Shown here piece by piece: positions 28,575-44,161 of a stretch of 64,000 nt of DNA. Positions within the stretch are counted from its first letter, which is position 1; every line of letters starts with the position of its first letter. Where the stretch lies: NCBI GenBank assembly GCA_032164245.1, contig JAVMKO010000001.1, forward strand, positions 292,627,041 to 292,691,040. Reading direction: 5' to 3'. A program made the position numbers and the translations under genes. A model generated the notes under the pieces. That model had not been told where the DNA came from. It did not search any database and saw only the letters and a list, made by a program, of their open reading frames with translations. The DNA is from Sternotherus odoratus. Its lineage: Eukaryota; Chordata; Testudines; Kinosternidae.

Positions 28575-28715
28575 ATTTTCTCTGTCTGTGCAATGGGGAT
28601 CAAGAGCACAAATACCTAAGTGACTTCCCCAGGCACAGGAGAACTGGCAAAACTGAGAATTGAACCTGGGTTCCCCAAGTCCTGGGCTAGTGCCTTAACC
28701 AGTGGATGACCATCT
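28575..28715 (-). mobile_element. MIR-like SINE fragment, antisense
   Basis: The plus strand reads CTGTGCAATGGGGATCA, then AATTGAACCTGGGTTCCCCA and CTAGTGCCTTAACCAGTGG, which suggests a SINE with its tRNA-like head at the right. Decayed. Confidence 0.45.
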
Positions 28716-29327
28716 TCCCCCTCTCTTGAACCTCTAAATATCCGAGTGCTGGGAAAGAGCCAAAGAGGAGACAAAACAAGCCACTGAAATCTCCCCACAT
28801 GCAAACTAGAGGTAAAGAAAGGGAGGAGGAGCAGTGGCTTTGTACTTCAGCAGGCAGCAGGGGTTTTAAGATGAAATTGTAAAGGTAAGTGATGAGAAAG
28901 ACAAAGGGAGGCATTGGAACTCTGAGGAGGAACTCGCAATCCAGGTAAACCTCGATCTAGGGGGACACATGAACATTTATAAGCTAGGGTATCCTAGAAC
29001 TCAATTTGGTTTTGCTAGGCAATGAGTGATACAGAACCAGGTCCAAGTTCTCCGGCTATTTTCAGGAGAATTAAAGAGATGTGAGTCAAAAAGGATGGGA
29101 GGATGAAGGATATTTGTAGACACCTACAGGTCTGATTTTCAAAAGCTCAGCACCCAACATGCTGTAATCTTGACAATCTATCCACTCATTCCAGTTCCTA
29201 AATAGGAGATGAACCTGTCTGAAAGCCTGACTCCAACTGTGAGTTTGGAGCTCTTTAGAAAATCTGGCCCTTCCACAATAGGATCTATAGCGAACACCAA
29301 GAAATAGCTTCTATTCTCAGCTCTCTC

Positions 29328-29420
29328 AGACTTCTTGTATGATACTGGGCCAATCACGTAACCTCTCTGTGCCTCTGCTTTTAGGAGAATCCCTCTTTCA
29401 CAGCATACTCTGTTGACTTG
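29328..29420 (+). mobile_element. MIR-like SINE fragment
   Basis: TACTGGGCCAATCACGTAAC followed by CTCTCTGTGCCTCTGCTT corresponds to the conserved central part of MIR. Confidence 0.45.
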
Positions 29421-29589
29421 TTTAATATTAAATATGAATATTAAATTAAAATTAGCTCTGAATGGCTCACCAATTACAAAAGCAGTTTCTCCTCTCTGGG
29501 CGTTCACACCTCCAGATCACCTGCTGGAAGTGGGCTTCACCACCCCCACTGATTGAATTTACCTTGCTTTTATGCCTGCCTCTGGAGAT

Positions 29590-29704
29590 TTCCACAACAT
29601 TCATCTGATAAAGTGGGTCTTAACCCACAAAAGTGCATGATCTCTAAAATCTATTAGTCTATAAGGTGCTACAAGACTCTTTGTTGCTTTTGTTTATACT
29701 GCTT
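29590..29704. repeat. Fragment of the foldback-related interspersed repeat family
   Basis: The blocks AAGTGGGTCTTAACCCACAA and TATTAGTCTATAAGGTGCTA correspond to the arm sequence of the foldback in intron 5 (37543-37722). A degenerate copy. Confidence 0.5.
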
Positions 29705-30520
29705 TGAGATTCCTGGAAGGAAGGTGGTGTTGATGGGAAGAATAGGAGTCCTCCCCTCAGCTGCACACTAGCAATACTCTTCAGCACTTAAAAGTCAAGG
29801 TCATAAATTCAGTCAAAAATTAACATTTAAAAAAAATGAATCTGTTGATGGGAACTGATTAGATTACAGCATTTAAAGCTGGCTGTTGACAGCAAGGATA
29901 AGCTTAAAGCAGCAATCCTGTCTTTACAGTCTGGCAAGGCACACAAATTATGCCTTTTGCTATATTTTTAACAAACATTACTGGACAAAAAGAAGGGAAT
30001 TTGGCAGCTAAGAAAATCTACTTTCTCTTTTATGAACCATGTGCTTATCAGCCAGAGCATGTGTGAATAAATCCAATTAGGGAAAGTAGGGTGGCTAGAA
30101 AGCAGCCTTGTACACAGAGACCTTATTCCTTCACAGTAGCTTCCAGAGGCACATCAGCAGTCAGTGTATTTTAGCTCATCGACTTAGGAATTTCACAGGC
30201 AGCTGCATACACTTAGCACCTTTCAAAGGCAGGGGGTGAAACACAGGAGCGCCTAAGAGTAACAGGCACAAGGAGATTCTCTTCCCAGGCAGTTTTCACA
30301 TCTCATTCTGCCACAGCAGACTGATGCGTCGTTCCTCCTCCAGTGACATCAGGCAGGAGAGCAGCCAGTTCAGGAGAGTCAAGATATTCCCCCCCTTTGG
30401 GGTGATAGTTTCAACTCACTTCCTGGGCTAATTAATTGATCCAACCGAGCTTGGGATCTAACAGCATAGCATATCATAAGGAAATCACGACTGGAACATT
30501 AAATGGACCTCTCTCTAAAC

Positions 30521-30947
30521 CAGGGGTCTCAAACTCAAATGACCATGAGGGCCGCATGAGGACTAGTGCACTGGCCCGAGGGCCGCACCACTGACACACA
30601 CCCTGCCCTCGCTGCCCCGGCTCCGCCCCCACTCCACCCCTTCCAAGAGGTCCCACCCCTGCCCCACCTCCTCCTCTGAGCACGCAGCTCCCCATTCCCT
30701 CCTGGAAAGCGCTAGGCACCACCAACAGCTGTTTGGCAAACAAAGCAAGAGCAATATAGGAAGTCCAGAGCTAGAAACACACGCGGCCTAGCCAGGCAGC
30801 AAAGAAGCCTCCACTTCTGGCCCCTCCGTCCTGCAAACTGCTATGGGGGGACCGGGGGAGAGGGGGGGCGCCAGGAAGCTTGGCGGGCCGCAGGGAAGGG
30901 CTTTGCGGGCCGCATGTGGCCCCCGGGCCGCATGTTTGAGACCCCTG
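30521..30947. mobile_element. hAT-type non-autonomous element, 427 bp
   Basis: Left end CAGGGGTCTCAAACTCA and right end TGTTTGAGACCCCTG are inverted repeats. The target duplication CTCTAAAC is perfect (30513-30520 and 30948-30955). The interior is GC-rich, with GGGCCGCATG motifs facing each other near both ends. No transposase. Confidence 0.88.
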
Positions 30948-32244
30948 CTCTAAACCAGGGACTCAACTCTTTCCATACTCAACCCACCTCTCCCTCACTG
31001 TCCATTCAGCAACATGGCAAGGGTGGAGTCTGTCCTACGTGAGAACCCAAGTACTAGACCTGAGAGACAAACAGGGGAACAGTGACTAGGAAGAGGTCTC
31101 ATTCTCCAGGGACAGTGATGGACAGATAGATAGCAATTCTTCGCAGTTAGATAAAGACAAAAATCACATGGACGGGAGAAGGTGCCAAAAACTGTTAGAC
31201 TTGGCCTGTTCTACAGAATAAGGTTACCTCAGGGGCCTGTGGTTCTAGAACTACTGCTACGAGAAACCCACCCTGTCAAATGCCACATCACTCGATGCCA
31301 CATTCAGCCTGGTTCTTTGAGAACATAAGTAAAATGTACCAGACAGCTGCCGTAAGAGTTCTTCAGAGACCTCCCCTTTCTTTGCTGAGACTTCACCAGA
31401 CACAGTGGAGTGAACCCTCATGTACCCTGGGCTCAGCTGGCTTGTTGATTTGTAAGAGTCTGTGACACACACCCTGGACAGCATGAGTTTCAAAGCCTTT
31501 TATGGCTCTGCTTCTTCCAGCAAACAGAACAAATAGAGAATTTTGCAGTAGGGCAAAATTGTTAAATAAAGCTAAGCAAGCCATCCCAGCCTCCCCTTAA
31601 TCCTCAGGTGGCCCCTTGAATCTAAAAGAAATTTGGAGGGCTTTGCTGAAGCTCACTTAGAGGAATTCTAGATCGGTAGAGGGGACAATTTTGCTCTGAT
31701 TAACTCTAACTGCAGGAAGCACCCTTACCAACATTCTCACAGGCTATTGGAATAGACCAACCCTCAAGCCAGACGGGTGTCTGAAACACTGCTCACCATC
31801 CCCAGTTTTCCTTCAGGTATCCTCCTTTCCCAAGCCAGGAGAATGGACGAGACTTGCCCCATCATCATCTTTATTAGAGCTGTTCCCAGGGCGAGGATGG
31901 GGAAATGCAAACACCAGGTGGAACCAAGGCAACTGAAAAAGCCTCATGTGCCCAGGCTTCCAAGCTAGCTTTATCTGCTGGTGAAAACCTTTTCCACCTC
32001 TTTGAGTTGACCTATTTTAGAATAAGTTAAACCAACTGTTGCTTCCAGGCACTTGCTCAACCAATAAGACCTATGAGACTGGGTGCTCTGTGAAGGACTC
32101 ATAGTTTAGTGTCAGCCACATACATTAGAGACACTGGAATTCATGGTGTCTCAATGCGAGGTATATGCTGGCGAGGATGGATGGAAGTATTCAACACATG
32201 GAGGGCTAACATGGGAGGCCTTCAGGAATAGAATCCCATGAATT

Positions 32245-32430
32245 TCAGGGATCTGAAAGGAAGATGATCCAGCTAACCGCCGTTCCATTCACTCCTGCTA
32301 GACATTGTATTTGAGTCAACACCTTATAGTCAAAGGTATAGAAAGCCATTGAAAGATCTACTAGTACAAGAATGGAGGTTTGTCGGTGTCCAAACCGGTG
32401 CTTGCAAAGTTGTATTCTAAGGTCATCCAC
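32245..32430 (-). mobile_element. LINE reverse transcriptase remnant, antisense (L2/CR1 clade)
   Basis: The minus-strand translation includes LVDLSMAFYTFDYKVL and then GVNGTAVSWI. These resemble the LLDLSAAFDTVDHSIL and G(I/V)-GTALSWF blocks of L2/CR1-clade reverse transcriptases. The catalytic core further on is missing, so this is a dead fragment. It lies in intron 6 in the same orientation as RAB6A. Confidence 0.5.
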
Positions 32431-34824
32431 TCTGCCAGCCTTAAACTAAGCATTAAGCCTGAAGCCAGACTGAAAGGTTTAGATATTGGAACAGGACTTT
32501 GCTCTCAAAAGACAGGCTGGAAGCAGGACTAACTTGCCAGGCCTTCAGGAATGACTATGGTGGCTGACATATAGGCTTCGGACAATTTACATTCAAAATT
32601 GTAACACAGAGTTAAAAACTGTCTTACGTTACAACAGTTTGAATAGACAAAGATTAGTTCACATTCCCTAATCAATGCAATCGGCCGCCATATTTTGCAC
32701 CAAACCTGCATACTGAATGTACTGCTAAAATCTTCTGTGAATTTCCATCCTAAAATGGGCAAATAAGTGATCTGCCATTATTCTAGGCTTCATTTCTACT
32801 TCAACGCTTGATGTGCAGTCCTGATTGATCTAGAATTTTACATAAATGCAATTCATTATACATATCCAAAATATGCATTTCAGGACTAAAATAATTTAAC
32901 ACTTGAATCAACTTCCTGTATGAAGATTAAGACAGTAATTACTCTGCAGAGTGAGCTCATATCACGGTATTATGAACAGAAGTTATCAGCCATGGGAAGG
33001 TCAACCTTGATTGCCCCTGTCTTCGTAAAAATGGTGATTCACAGAGAAGGTCACAGGGGTTGCACCCATTCTGAGGTGCTATTCGTAACCTTTCCCATTT
33101 TGTCTGGGGAAGAATTTCTTTGACACTTCAGTTAGATAAACTGAGATCATTCAACGAAAGCAGCAGCAAAGCAAATGGAAAACTGAATGACTAATGCTAT
33201 TTCTAGTCTCTTCCCTTTTGGGACCTGCTTCAGCAACAGCTATTTATCGGACTTTGAGGCAGCGTTTCTGGGCTTGCTTTGATTAGAGTCTAAAAATCGC
33301 AATTCTATCTCGTTCACAAAGATTAAAACCCGCAGAAAGAACAATTCCTCCTAAGTTCTTGTCAAGTGCTCATCTGTGTGTACTTGCTTATACTGACTTC
33401 ACTTATAGCTAGAGCTCTCTTAAGCCTTCCTCTGTCCATTTCCATATGAAGATTTGACAAGTGTATGAATTATTAATCATCTGCATTATGATGGCACCCA
33501 ACACCATGTAATAGCCTCCAGTGATTTAAAACCATCCACTGTGATTTGCTGAATACTAAACAAAACCTCTGCTGCATCCAAAAATCTTTATTCAATAGTT
33601 TAAAAAACCACCCAATAGATGCTGAATCTTCTTTTTCAGAAAATAGAACAAAAACTATGTTCCAGGTTTAGCTAACAGTTAGTTTTACAAATTGTCTTGC
33701 AATTAAGAAATTAAAGGCATTTGATTGCACAGAACCTTTGATATGTTTCTTAAAGTTCTCTTTCAGGGAAGGGCTACAACTACAGAAATAGCTTTTGTGC
33801 TGCCACTCCCATCAGCTCCTGAACAGCACAAAAAGCTAAAGCTTGCCCTCACACAATGCATTAGATGGATCTACCATTATCCTGATGACACACTGTGGTC
33901 ACCTCATTAGTTGCACCTTGTGTCATTTGATTATGTGAGACCTATGCCCAGAAGAAACCCAGACAGCTGCGGTGTGTAAAAGCCTTGTTTATCCAGTGGC
34001 TTCTCTGGGTTATCATAACTGCACTGGGGACCCAGCTGTCCCTGTCCAACACAGCTCGTTATCTAGCTTTTGGAAACATATGTTGTCTTCCTAGCCTGAA
34101 CAGGGAGTCACAGTAACTTGGAGAGTAGAAATTGGGTAAGTCCAGAGCATCCCCCATCTTGCCCAGAAGTGAATGGTCACCACCTCATTAGCAGTGAAAC
34201 CTGCATCCTCCAATAGGCAGCTCCTTCCTAAATAACCACTTCAGACTATTCAAGGTTTCCCGTACAAGCTCCTTTGAGCCTTTGGTTGGAAGCCAAACTC
34301 TGTTTGCAGAATGATGCTTGTTCCTCCCCTGAATGGTCACTTATACTTTATTTTACTTAAGTATTTGTGCTTGGCAAGACCACGTAAAATCAGGGATTTT
34401 AAATATAGCAGCATAGCTTGATTTCTTACCATGTTTTTAACACTGAAATCAAGCTAACTAGCTGTATAAGATTATGTAAAGTTACGGTTTGGTATTTGAC
34501 ACGTTAATTTGGATACACAGTGTATACAAGCCGAGGGTATATAATTGCGCAGTAAGTTGATACAATAGGGTTATACAGTTATTAATGTATATTGATTATT
34601 CTGTGCTTCATACATTAGCTGCTTTGCAGTTTCATTCCTATCTATCTCAACAGAAGAGTTCTACATCTTAACACCTCACTGCCCTTCACCATAGGGCTGC
34701 TTGTCAAGCATCTTAGAGGCAATATATGAGAAATGCCGTCTATAAAGCAATTGTGTCACCATCCCCCATCTTTCCTCTCAGTGAACAGGAGTGGCTCTAG
34801 TCCTTTGTTCACATTCTGCAATTA

Positions 34825-35126
34825 CAGTAGACTCTCGATTATCCCGGATTGGGTTAACCAGGTTGTGGATTAACCACGATGTAGAAAAAAAAAAAAAAAA
34901 GCATGACTCTCAGGGCCGGCTCTGGCTTTGTTGCCACCCCAAGCACACAAAAAGCCTCACCAGGGCGCAGGGCAGCCAGTGAACCAACAGCTGATCCCCC
35001 CCAGTGCAGGGTGGCTGGTGAACTGACCCCCCCCTCTCCATATTTCCTATGGATGGTGATTATCCAGGATTTTATTAACCAGGATTAATTTTTTTCCTAT
35101 CATCCTGGATAATCGAGAGTCTACTG
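34825..35126. mobile_element. Tigger-like MITE, 302 bp (left partner of an inverted pair)
   Basis: The inverted ends are CAGTAGACTCTCGATTATCC and GGATAATCGAGAGTCTACTG. The left flank is TA and the right is CA (decayed). The interior contains an A16 run and a GGGCCGGCTCTGGCTTTGTT stretch. It is the reverse-complement copy of the element at 36549-36833. Confidence 0.82.
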
Positions 35127-35867
35127 CACGTGTATTTGCCTACGTAGGCAAGAAAAAAACAAAAAGGATTGCATTGCCTGTCAACACACAAGCTGTAGCT
35201 TTCACTGCTTAGGCTGATGAGCTATCTGCCAAATGGAAAAATTATCTTCAATAAAACATGCAGAAAAAAGCTTTTCATTTGGCAGTTCAGCATTTAAAAG
35301 GCAGTAACTCATCTTGCAACATAAAACTGAACGCTGCAGCACTGCCGAAAGCTGTTAGATTACCTTTCCCAACTTGAAAGTCTATCACTCGGTATTGGAG
35401 GGGATGGACTAGAGGTCAGAGAATGATCATTCACACCTATAGCGCCTTCCAAATAACTATCATCCTGGTGAAGCTTAATTATTCTCCCTATTTTGCCCAG
35501 GGTGAAATGTAGTCAGACTGACTTATCCACAGTCCCATGGCAAATCAGTGTTAGGGCTTGTCTACACTTTCATTTTATAGCACTCTAACTTCATTTCAGG
35601 GGTGAGAAAAATCAAGTCTGAGCACTTTAAAGCTGGGTTCCCAGCACTTGGAGCTAATCCCCTTATGGAGGTGGATTACCAGGAGTGCTGGGAGAGAGCT
35701 TGCAGCGTGACCACACTCGCACTTCAAAGCACTGCTGCAGGAACGTTCCAAGACAGCGCTTTGAAGTTTCAAGGGTAGCCATGCCCTCAGAGGGGAGAGA
35801 CCCCAGGCTTCCCATACTTCCAACCATGCTAACCAGTCTAATCAGCTTTTGAATACCCAGAGTCCTA

Positions 35868-36332
<465 letters not shown>

Positions 36333-36404
36333 CTACCTGCCAGATAAGGTCTCCAGCCACCACCATAGGAAGGACACAACATTTCAGAATACAAGTTGGG
36401 CTTC

Positions 36405-36525
36405 TACAGTGCACCTGCCAGGAATGGCCTGTGTATGCTCAGTCCTGCCTCAGCATATGCGGGATGGACAAGATGTCCTCTCAAGATCTCTTCTAGCCCT
36501 ACATTTCTGTGATTCTCTGGCACAA
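36405..36525 (+). mobile_element. CR1 LINE 3' tail fragment
   Basis: GGATGGACAAGATGTCCTCT and CTTCTAGCCCTACATTTCTG correspond to the CR1 tail, which typically reads GACTAGATGATC...CCTTCCAACCCT...TTCTATGATTCT. Diverged. Confidence 0.5.
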
Positions 36526-36548
36526 TACTCTTAAGATTTTTGGTAATA

Positions 36549-36833
36549 CAGTAGCCTCTCGATTATTCAGGATGATAGGGAAAAAATTTATCCTGGTTAA
36601 TAAAATCCCGGATAATCACCATCCATAGGAAATATGAGGGGGAGGGGGGGTTGGTTCACCAGCCACCCTGCGCCAGGGGGAGGTGGTGTTGGTTCACTGG
36701 CTGCCCTGCGCCCTGGTGGTTTTTGTTGTTGTTGTTCTTGGGGCGGCAACAAAACCAGAGCTGGCCCTGCGAGTTATGCGTATTTTTTTTGACATCCTGG
36801 TTAACCCAATCCTGGATAATCGAGAGTCTACTG
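36549..36833. mobile_element. Tigger-like MITE, 285 bp (right partner of an inverted pair)
   Basis: The ends CAGTAGCCTCTCGATTAT and GGATAATCGAGAGTCTACTG are inverted repeats, with TA on both sides (36547-36548 and 36834-36835). Its reverse complement aligns throughout with the element at 34825-35126, including the CGCAGGGCAGCCAGTGAACC block. The two are about 1.4 kb apart in opposite orientation. Confidence 0.85.
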
Positions 36834-37542
36834 TAAAGCCAAAGTGGCCAACTGGCCATTTTCAAAATTTCTGCCAGGAAGCTACGCTGATGTGGCTTGA
36901 TAAGATTAGTGCTCTCAGGCTGTGCTAACTAGCAATTATTGCCCTGTTTAGCTAAAGCTTAACATTGTTATTTAACAAAATAATTATATGGAATCGGAAA
37001 ATACCAAAAAACGGCTTTTAAAATATTTACATTATATCAACTGAAAACTTTATTTTGTTTAAAGGAGCTAAAGATCTTCCACACTAATATCCTAAAGTCC
37101 TCAACATATGCCCAGTTCCTCCCTGAACTCAAGTTTATGATACACCATTATGACATGTAGGAAGCTAATGTCATTAAATTTACACTCTATCCAAGTCTGA
37201 GGCTATAATATTGGCATGTTCACAAAGGCATATTGCCATTATGTGTTTATGCCTTAAAAAGACACTATTTTGTACCACTGTGTAAATAGAGATTACCATC
37301 AATCCACTGCAGCAAGGCAGCAGAATGTCCAAATGCCAGTGCAACTTTGCATTAGTGTGTCTGAAAAAAGTTACCCCCAAAAAATTACACTAGGCACGAC
37401 AAGGCGCCGGGGGGCGGCAGAGAACACTCAGTTCAACAGAAACTGCTCTTTTAAACAAAATTCTAAATATGCTTTGGATTTAAATTGTAACAACATTAAA
37501 AGCAAACTCATGTTTAAAGAATCAGAGAGGTAGCCATGTTAG

Positions 37543-37722
37543 TCTGGAATTGCAGAAGGGACAGAGTCCTGTGGCACCTTAAAGACTAACTAAAGTATTG
37601 AAGCATAAGCTTTCGTGGGCTAATACCCACGTGCATCCGATGAAGTGGGTATTAGCCCACGAAAGTTTATGCTTCAATACTTCAGTTAATCTTTAAGGTG
37701 CCACTTTGTCACTTCTGTAATG
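37543..37722. repeat. Foldback repeat: 60-bp arms, 14-bp loop
   Basis: The left arm 37571-37630 and the right arm 37645-37704 are complementary with only three mismatches in 60, around a 14-base loop (37631-37644). The complementarity continues outward to about 37543 and 37722 with one short indel. Arm sequences (for example CACGAAAG, GGTGCC) match a repeat family seen at 27117 and 29590. It lies in intron 5, so the pre-mRNA should form a long hairpin. Confidence 0.88.
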
Positions 37723-38118
37723 TTTAAAGGAGCACTCAAGATAATCATTTAAATGAATCACCTGTACTAAACCTAGATTATTAAACAAACATTTTAAATG
37801 TAGTTTACTCCTTTCACTGATGCTACTGATTTTTTTCCAGCTTGGACACTGAAGCTAGACTGGTTAATTTCACTTCCTGGTTCTTGTGGATGATGCTGGT
37901 TCTGGCTCACACACAATGCTGTCCTGTGGGCTCACAATCAAGCCAAGAAATGTTTAAATAAAGTTTCAACTGTTTTTTTTTTAAACCAAGACATTTCTAT
38001 TCACATCTGGCTTCGGCATAATTTAAACAAACTAGATTTTGGGCCAAAAATAACAGTATTGCGTTAAACAGAGCTCTGTCAACGAAATCAACAGCAGATT
38101 GATCATATGATTTATTTA

Positions 38119-40749
<2,631 letters not shown>

Positions 40750-40778
<29 letters not shown>
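40750..40778 (-). promoter_or_regulatory. RAB6A: T29 polypyrimidine tract of the RAB6A' exon acceptor
   Basis: An uninterrupted run of 29 A on the plus strand is 29 T in the transcript, 21 to 49 nt before the first base of exon 4'. It is in the position of a polypyrimidine tract, and a pure T run is a preferred site for PTB and U2AF65. The downstream RAB6A exon has a mixed pyrimidine tract instead. Confidence 0.6.
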
Positions 40779-40779
<1 letters not shown>

Positions 40780-40883
40780 CCAAACTGCCACTAAAAATAA
40801 AGAGTAAATTTTATTTTATTGTTGTTTTTCCCCCAAAAGCTAAATAAAAATATAACTCATGCAGGAGACTATTTGGGACTGGG

Positions 40884-41210
40884 AGCAGTAGCAAACTGCC
40901 TCTCCTTGTGGCAATCCCCCATCCCCAATGGTATCTATCCAGGGCCATTTCTATGCTTACAGCTCGGCAGCAGCAGAGCGGGTGGTGAAGAGGCTCTATG
41001 CCAAGGGGAAAGAACTCTCCCATCGGCATAACCCCCCCCCCCCCCATGAGCAGCATAAGCGATATTGGTGGGAAAAGCTCTCTGCTGGCGCTGTGCACAC
41101 TAGTGCTTATGTCCGTCATTTATGTTGCTCGGGGGTGGAACATTCACACCCCTGAGCAACACAACTGTTGCCGACATAGGCGGTAGTGCAGATATAGCCT
41201 AAGCTAGTGT
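40884..41210. mobile_element. Structured MITE with GGGGTG hairpin core
   Basis: An internal hairpin has arms GTTGCTCGGGGGTG (41124-41137) and CACCCCTGAGCAAC (41147-41160), one mismatch in 14. The same core is seen near 9098 and 52868. The boundaries are approximate. A C14-type homopolymer lies at 41032-41045. Confidence 0.5.
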
Positions 41211-41312
41211 ATTCTTTGCCCAAACTGGTCTAGAAAGGAGTCCAGAGGAATCTATATTTCACACTCACGTCCCACTTCTTTGTATTTCAAAATCCCCTTC
41301 CAATTTCTAGAG

Positions 41313-41482
41313 CAGGCCTGCACAACATGTGCCCCACATGGGCTCACTCTGCGGCCTGGCCGGGGGGGGAGGGGGAGGGGGAGGGGAGAGCGGATGGGGG
41401 GGGGTGAGGGCGGAGCTTTGGGCCCGCAGCTGGTTTTTTGCAGTAATATGGCCCTTGCTGCTTTCCGAGTCGTGCAGGCCTG
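41313..41482. mobile_element. hAT-type MITE, 170 bp
   Basis: The ends CAGGCCTGCAC and GTGCAGGCCTG are inverted repeats of 11 bp, flanked by a perfect TTCTAGAG duplication (41305-41312 and 41483-41490). The interior is G-rich, with several G runs that could form a quadruplex. Confidence 0.88.
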
Positions 41483-42656
41483 TTCTAGAGGGTGGGCAAT
41501 AATATGGCTGAGTGTTCCAGCCAGAGATGAGAGGCAGGAAACCTGAGGCAAGTGCCAATCTGCACGTCCATCCACATGCTCTGCTGCCATTCTTCCTGGG
41601 GCCCAAGTGTGTCACTACCATAAAGGCCTGTATGACAAGGGGTTGGAAGAATCACCCTTAAGACAACTTCTAAATGCAAGTCTTCAGCCACTGGAGTGGC
41701 TACTAACAGGCTTTTTCAAGGAGGATGAATGCTAGTCATTCAGCTGCGTGTAAGGTTCAGCCATAGTGCAAAGTAACAGAGATAAACACTGATGACAAGG
41801 ATGAAATTCTCTTACCACTTAGATTCTGAAAGAAAATACAAGATGCTCTATAAACCAGCATGCATGCATACATATATATATATGAACATCTAAGGGCTTG
41901 AACTGCTTTAGAAAAAGCATGCTAATTTGTCAAAGCACTTAAAATGCAATCACATTTATCATGAGTTTACCCAATACCATCAGCTTGTGAAGAGTTATAC
42001 AATTTGGGTTTTACAAATATATACCCCACTGCTGCATTTCTTAATTAAGGATGTGAGCTAATTTTGGACCATGGCGTTAGTTTCTGTGGAACGCTGGCTT
42101 AATTTCAGAGACAGTACTGCACTAAACAGATTAAACATGCATATATTTATAAGTGATACATATTCGGTTTAAAATGACATGTTAAACCCTGCTGGGTTGG
42201 GGTACAGACTGGCAGTTCTAGTTATATTCAGCCCCCAGTCACATATCAGGAACTTTTGGGGGTGCCCCTTTTCAAAACACACATCTAACAGCAAATTCTT
42301 TAAAATCTTCCCCCAGCCATGCACTTTTCCTCCTTTACTCCCCAAATTCTGCATCACATTGACCATTCAAATCAAGAATGATTGAACAGGGCCTCTTTCA
42401 AAACTTGTGAAAAACCTCAAGAGGCAAACACTCATTTCCCTGCACCCCCAGTTTGCCTCCACAGCACAGCCTAAAAGCAAGGGACCAAGCCCGAGCCAGA
42501 CACAATTGCTGCATGGTGCAGGATGGGTTACTTCTAGACCTCCAGGCCACTTCAGAACTCTGAAGCATGCTCACATTATGACAGATTACAAAACCTACCA
42601 AGAAGAGCAGATTCTTTCCAATTGACTACAGAAAATCATGCAAAATCTTACTCACT

Positions 42657-42710
42657 GTTCGATCCTCCAGGTACATGGTTTTCGATAAAAAGTCAATGCC
42701 AATTGTTGCC
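42657..42710 (-). CDS. RAB6A: RAB6A exon 3 (switch I)
   Basis: This 54-bp exon encodes residues 44-61, [18 protein letters not shown], in phase 0. It holds Thr45 of the G2/switch I effector region. The acceptor is TTTTTTTGCAG and the donor GTGAGT. Both alternative exons 4 begin in phase 0, so either can be joined directly. This exon is identical in RAB6A and RAB6B; it is assigned by context. Confidence 0.96.
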
Positions 42711-43855
42711 TGCAAAAAAAAATCCTGTCAGATTTCAATTTAAAAAAACCCACACAGGCGTAACCTGTTTCTCTCAAGAGTATTCAGTAATTGTCATGCC
42801 AGACTAGATCTGGCACAAGCTGATCTGAGGGCCATACTTATGGGATAGTGATTTCTTTCAGTGGGATTTGTAAGCAAGAAACAGGTTAGGTTGTTTCCAC
42901 TTTAAGCCTCAAGACTGTTACGTACATACCTAAATAAGGTGAAAGATATTGGCAAAATTAGTGCCTATTAGTAGCATAAGATTACAGCATAAAAAGGGCA
43001 CATTTTTAATTAAGTTAACCACAGTTTGTACACAACTTTGGTCACTTATTCCAGACACACATACGGCAACAGGGTTTTCTTTGTGCCTTTAGACACTACT
43101 GGAGCTTAGCAACAGAAATCCTGACACCAGTTTAACCAAATTGGAGAGGGGAAGGGAGGAACGGTGTTAAAAACAGCTCCTGTAGCACTGATTCCAAGTC
43201 TTCATTCCCTTTGTGATGGTGAGTTAAATATTTAGTGCAGGATTGGGAAATGTAAGTGTTGCAGCTCTGTGTATTGCAGGTGTGTGACTGACCTGGGAGT
43301 GGGGCTACCCACACTATCATGGCTTTTACAGAGCGACCCTTGATATGGCAGTGCCATTAAATGATATTGATGAAGCCCAGAAGACAAGCTGAGTCCCAGC
43401 AATCTGGTATCACCTAAAACAAAACCACTAAGGGTCTAAGTCTTCCTCAAGTTGCAGTAAAACGGTTTGATCCTAAAAATCAGGGGAACCCCTATTCCAA
43501 AAATGCTTCCACACCACAAGGTCCCTTTTCATTGTAGGCATTCTACAATCTGCTTGCCACACTTCTCAATTGGTTGGGGGACAACCTAGGTTGGGTGGTA
43601 TTCATGCAACCAGCCAGCTGCAAAAGGAAACTGACTAGAATTGCATGATCCAACTCAGTTTCCCTCCGCGGCTAGCTGCAGTGTTTGATGCACAAGACTT
43701 TTCCTCAATAGAGAAAGCCAGTGTCTTGGGAGGAAGCCAGAGGGAGATATATGAGAGAAACAAGGTTGATTTCCAACGCTGATGACCCAAAAACTTTTCC
43801 ATCATCGAGAAAAGTGAAGGATCCCAAAGTTTAGAGGTGAACAGATGAAATATAC

Positions 43856-44161
43856 CAGTGTACTCAAACCGTGGGTCACGACGCCGTTTTAATGGGGTTG
43901 TCAGGGCTGGTGTTAGACTGGCTGGGACCCAGGGCCCCAAGCCCCACTGTTTGGGGCTCAGACTTTGCTATGGCTGGGAGTGGTGGGGCTCAGGTTACAG
44001 GCCCCACATCCGAGAATGAAACCCTTGGGCTTCAGCTTTGGTCTTCCCACACAGGGTGGTGGGGCCTGAGTGGGCTCACGCTTCAGTCCCCTTTCCTGGG
44101 ATCATGAGTTATTTTTATTGTTAGAAGAGGGTCGCAGTTCAATGAAGTTTGGGAATCCCTG
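43856..44161. mobile_element. hAT-type non-autonomous element, 306 bp
   Basis: The left end CAGTGTACTCAAACC and the right end AAGTTTGGGAATCCCTG are degenerate inverted repeats. The target duplication AAATATAC is perfect (43848-43855 and 44162-44169). MER5/Charlie-like sequence with GGGTCACGAC near one end and GGGTCGC near the other. Confidence 0.8.
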
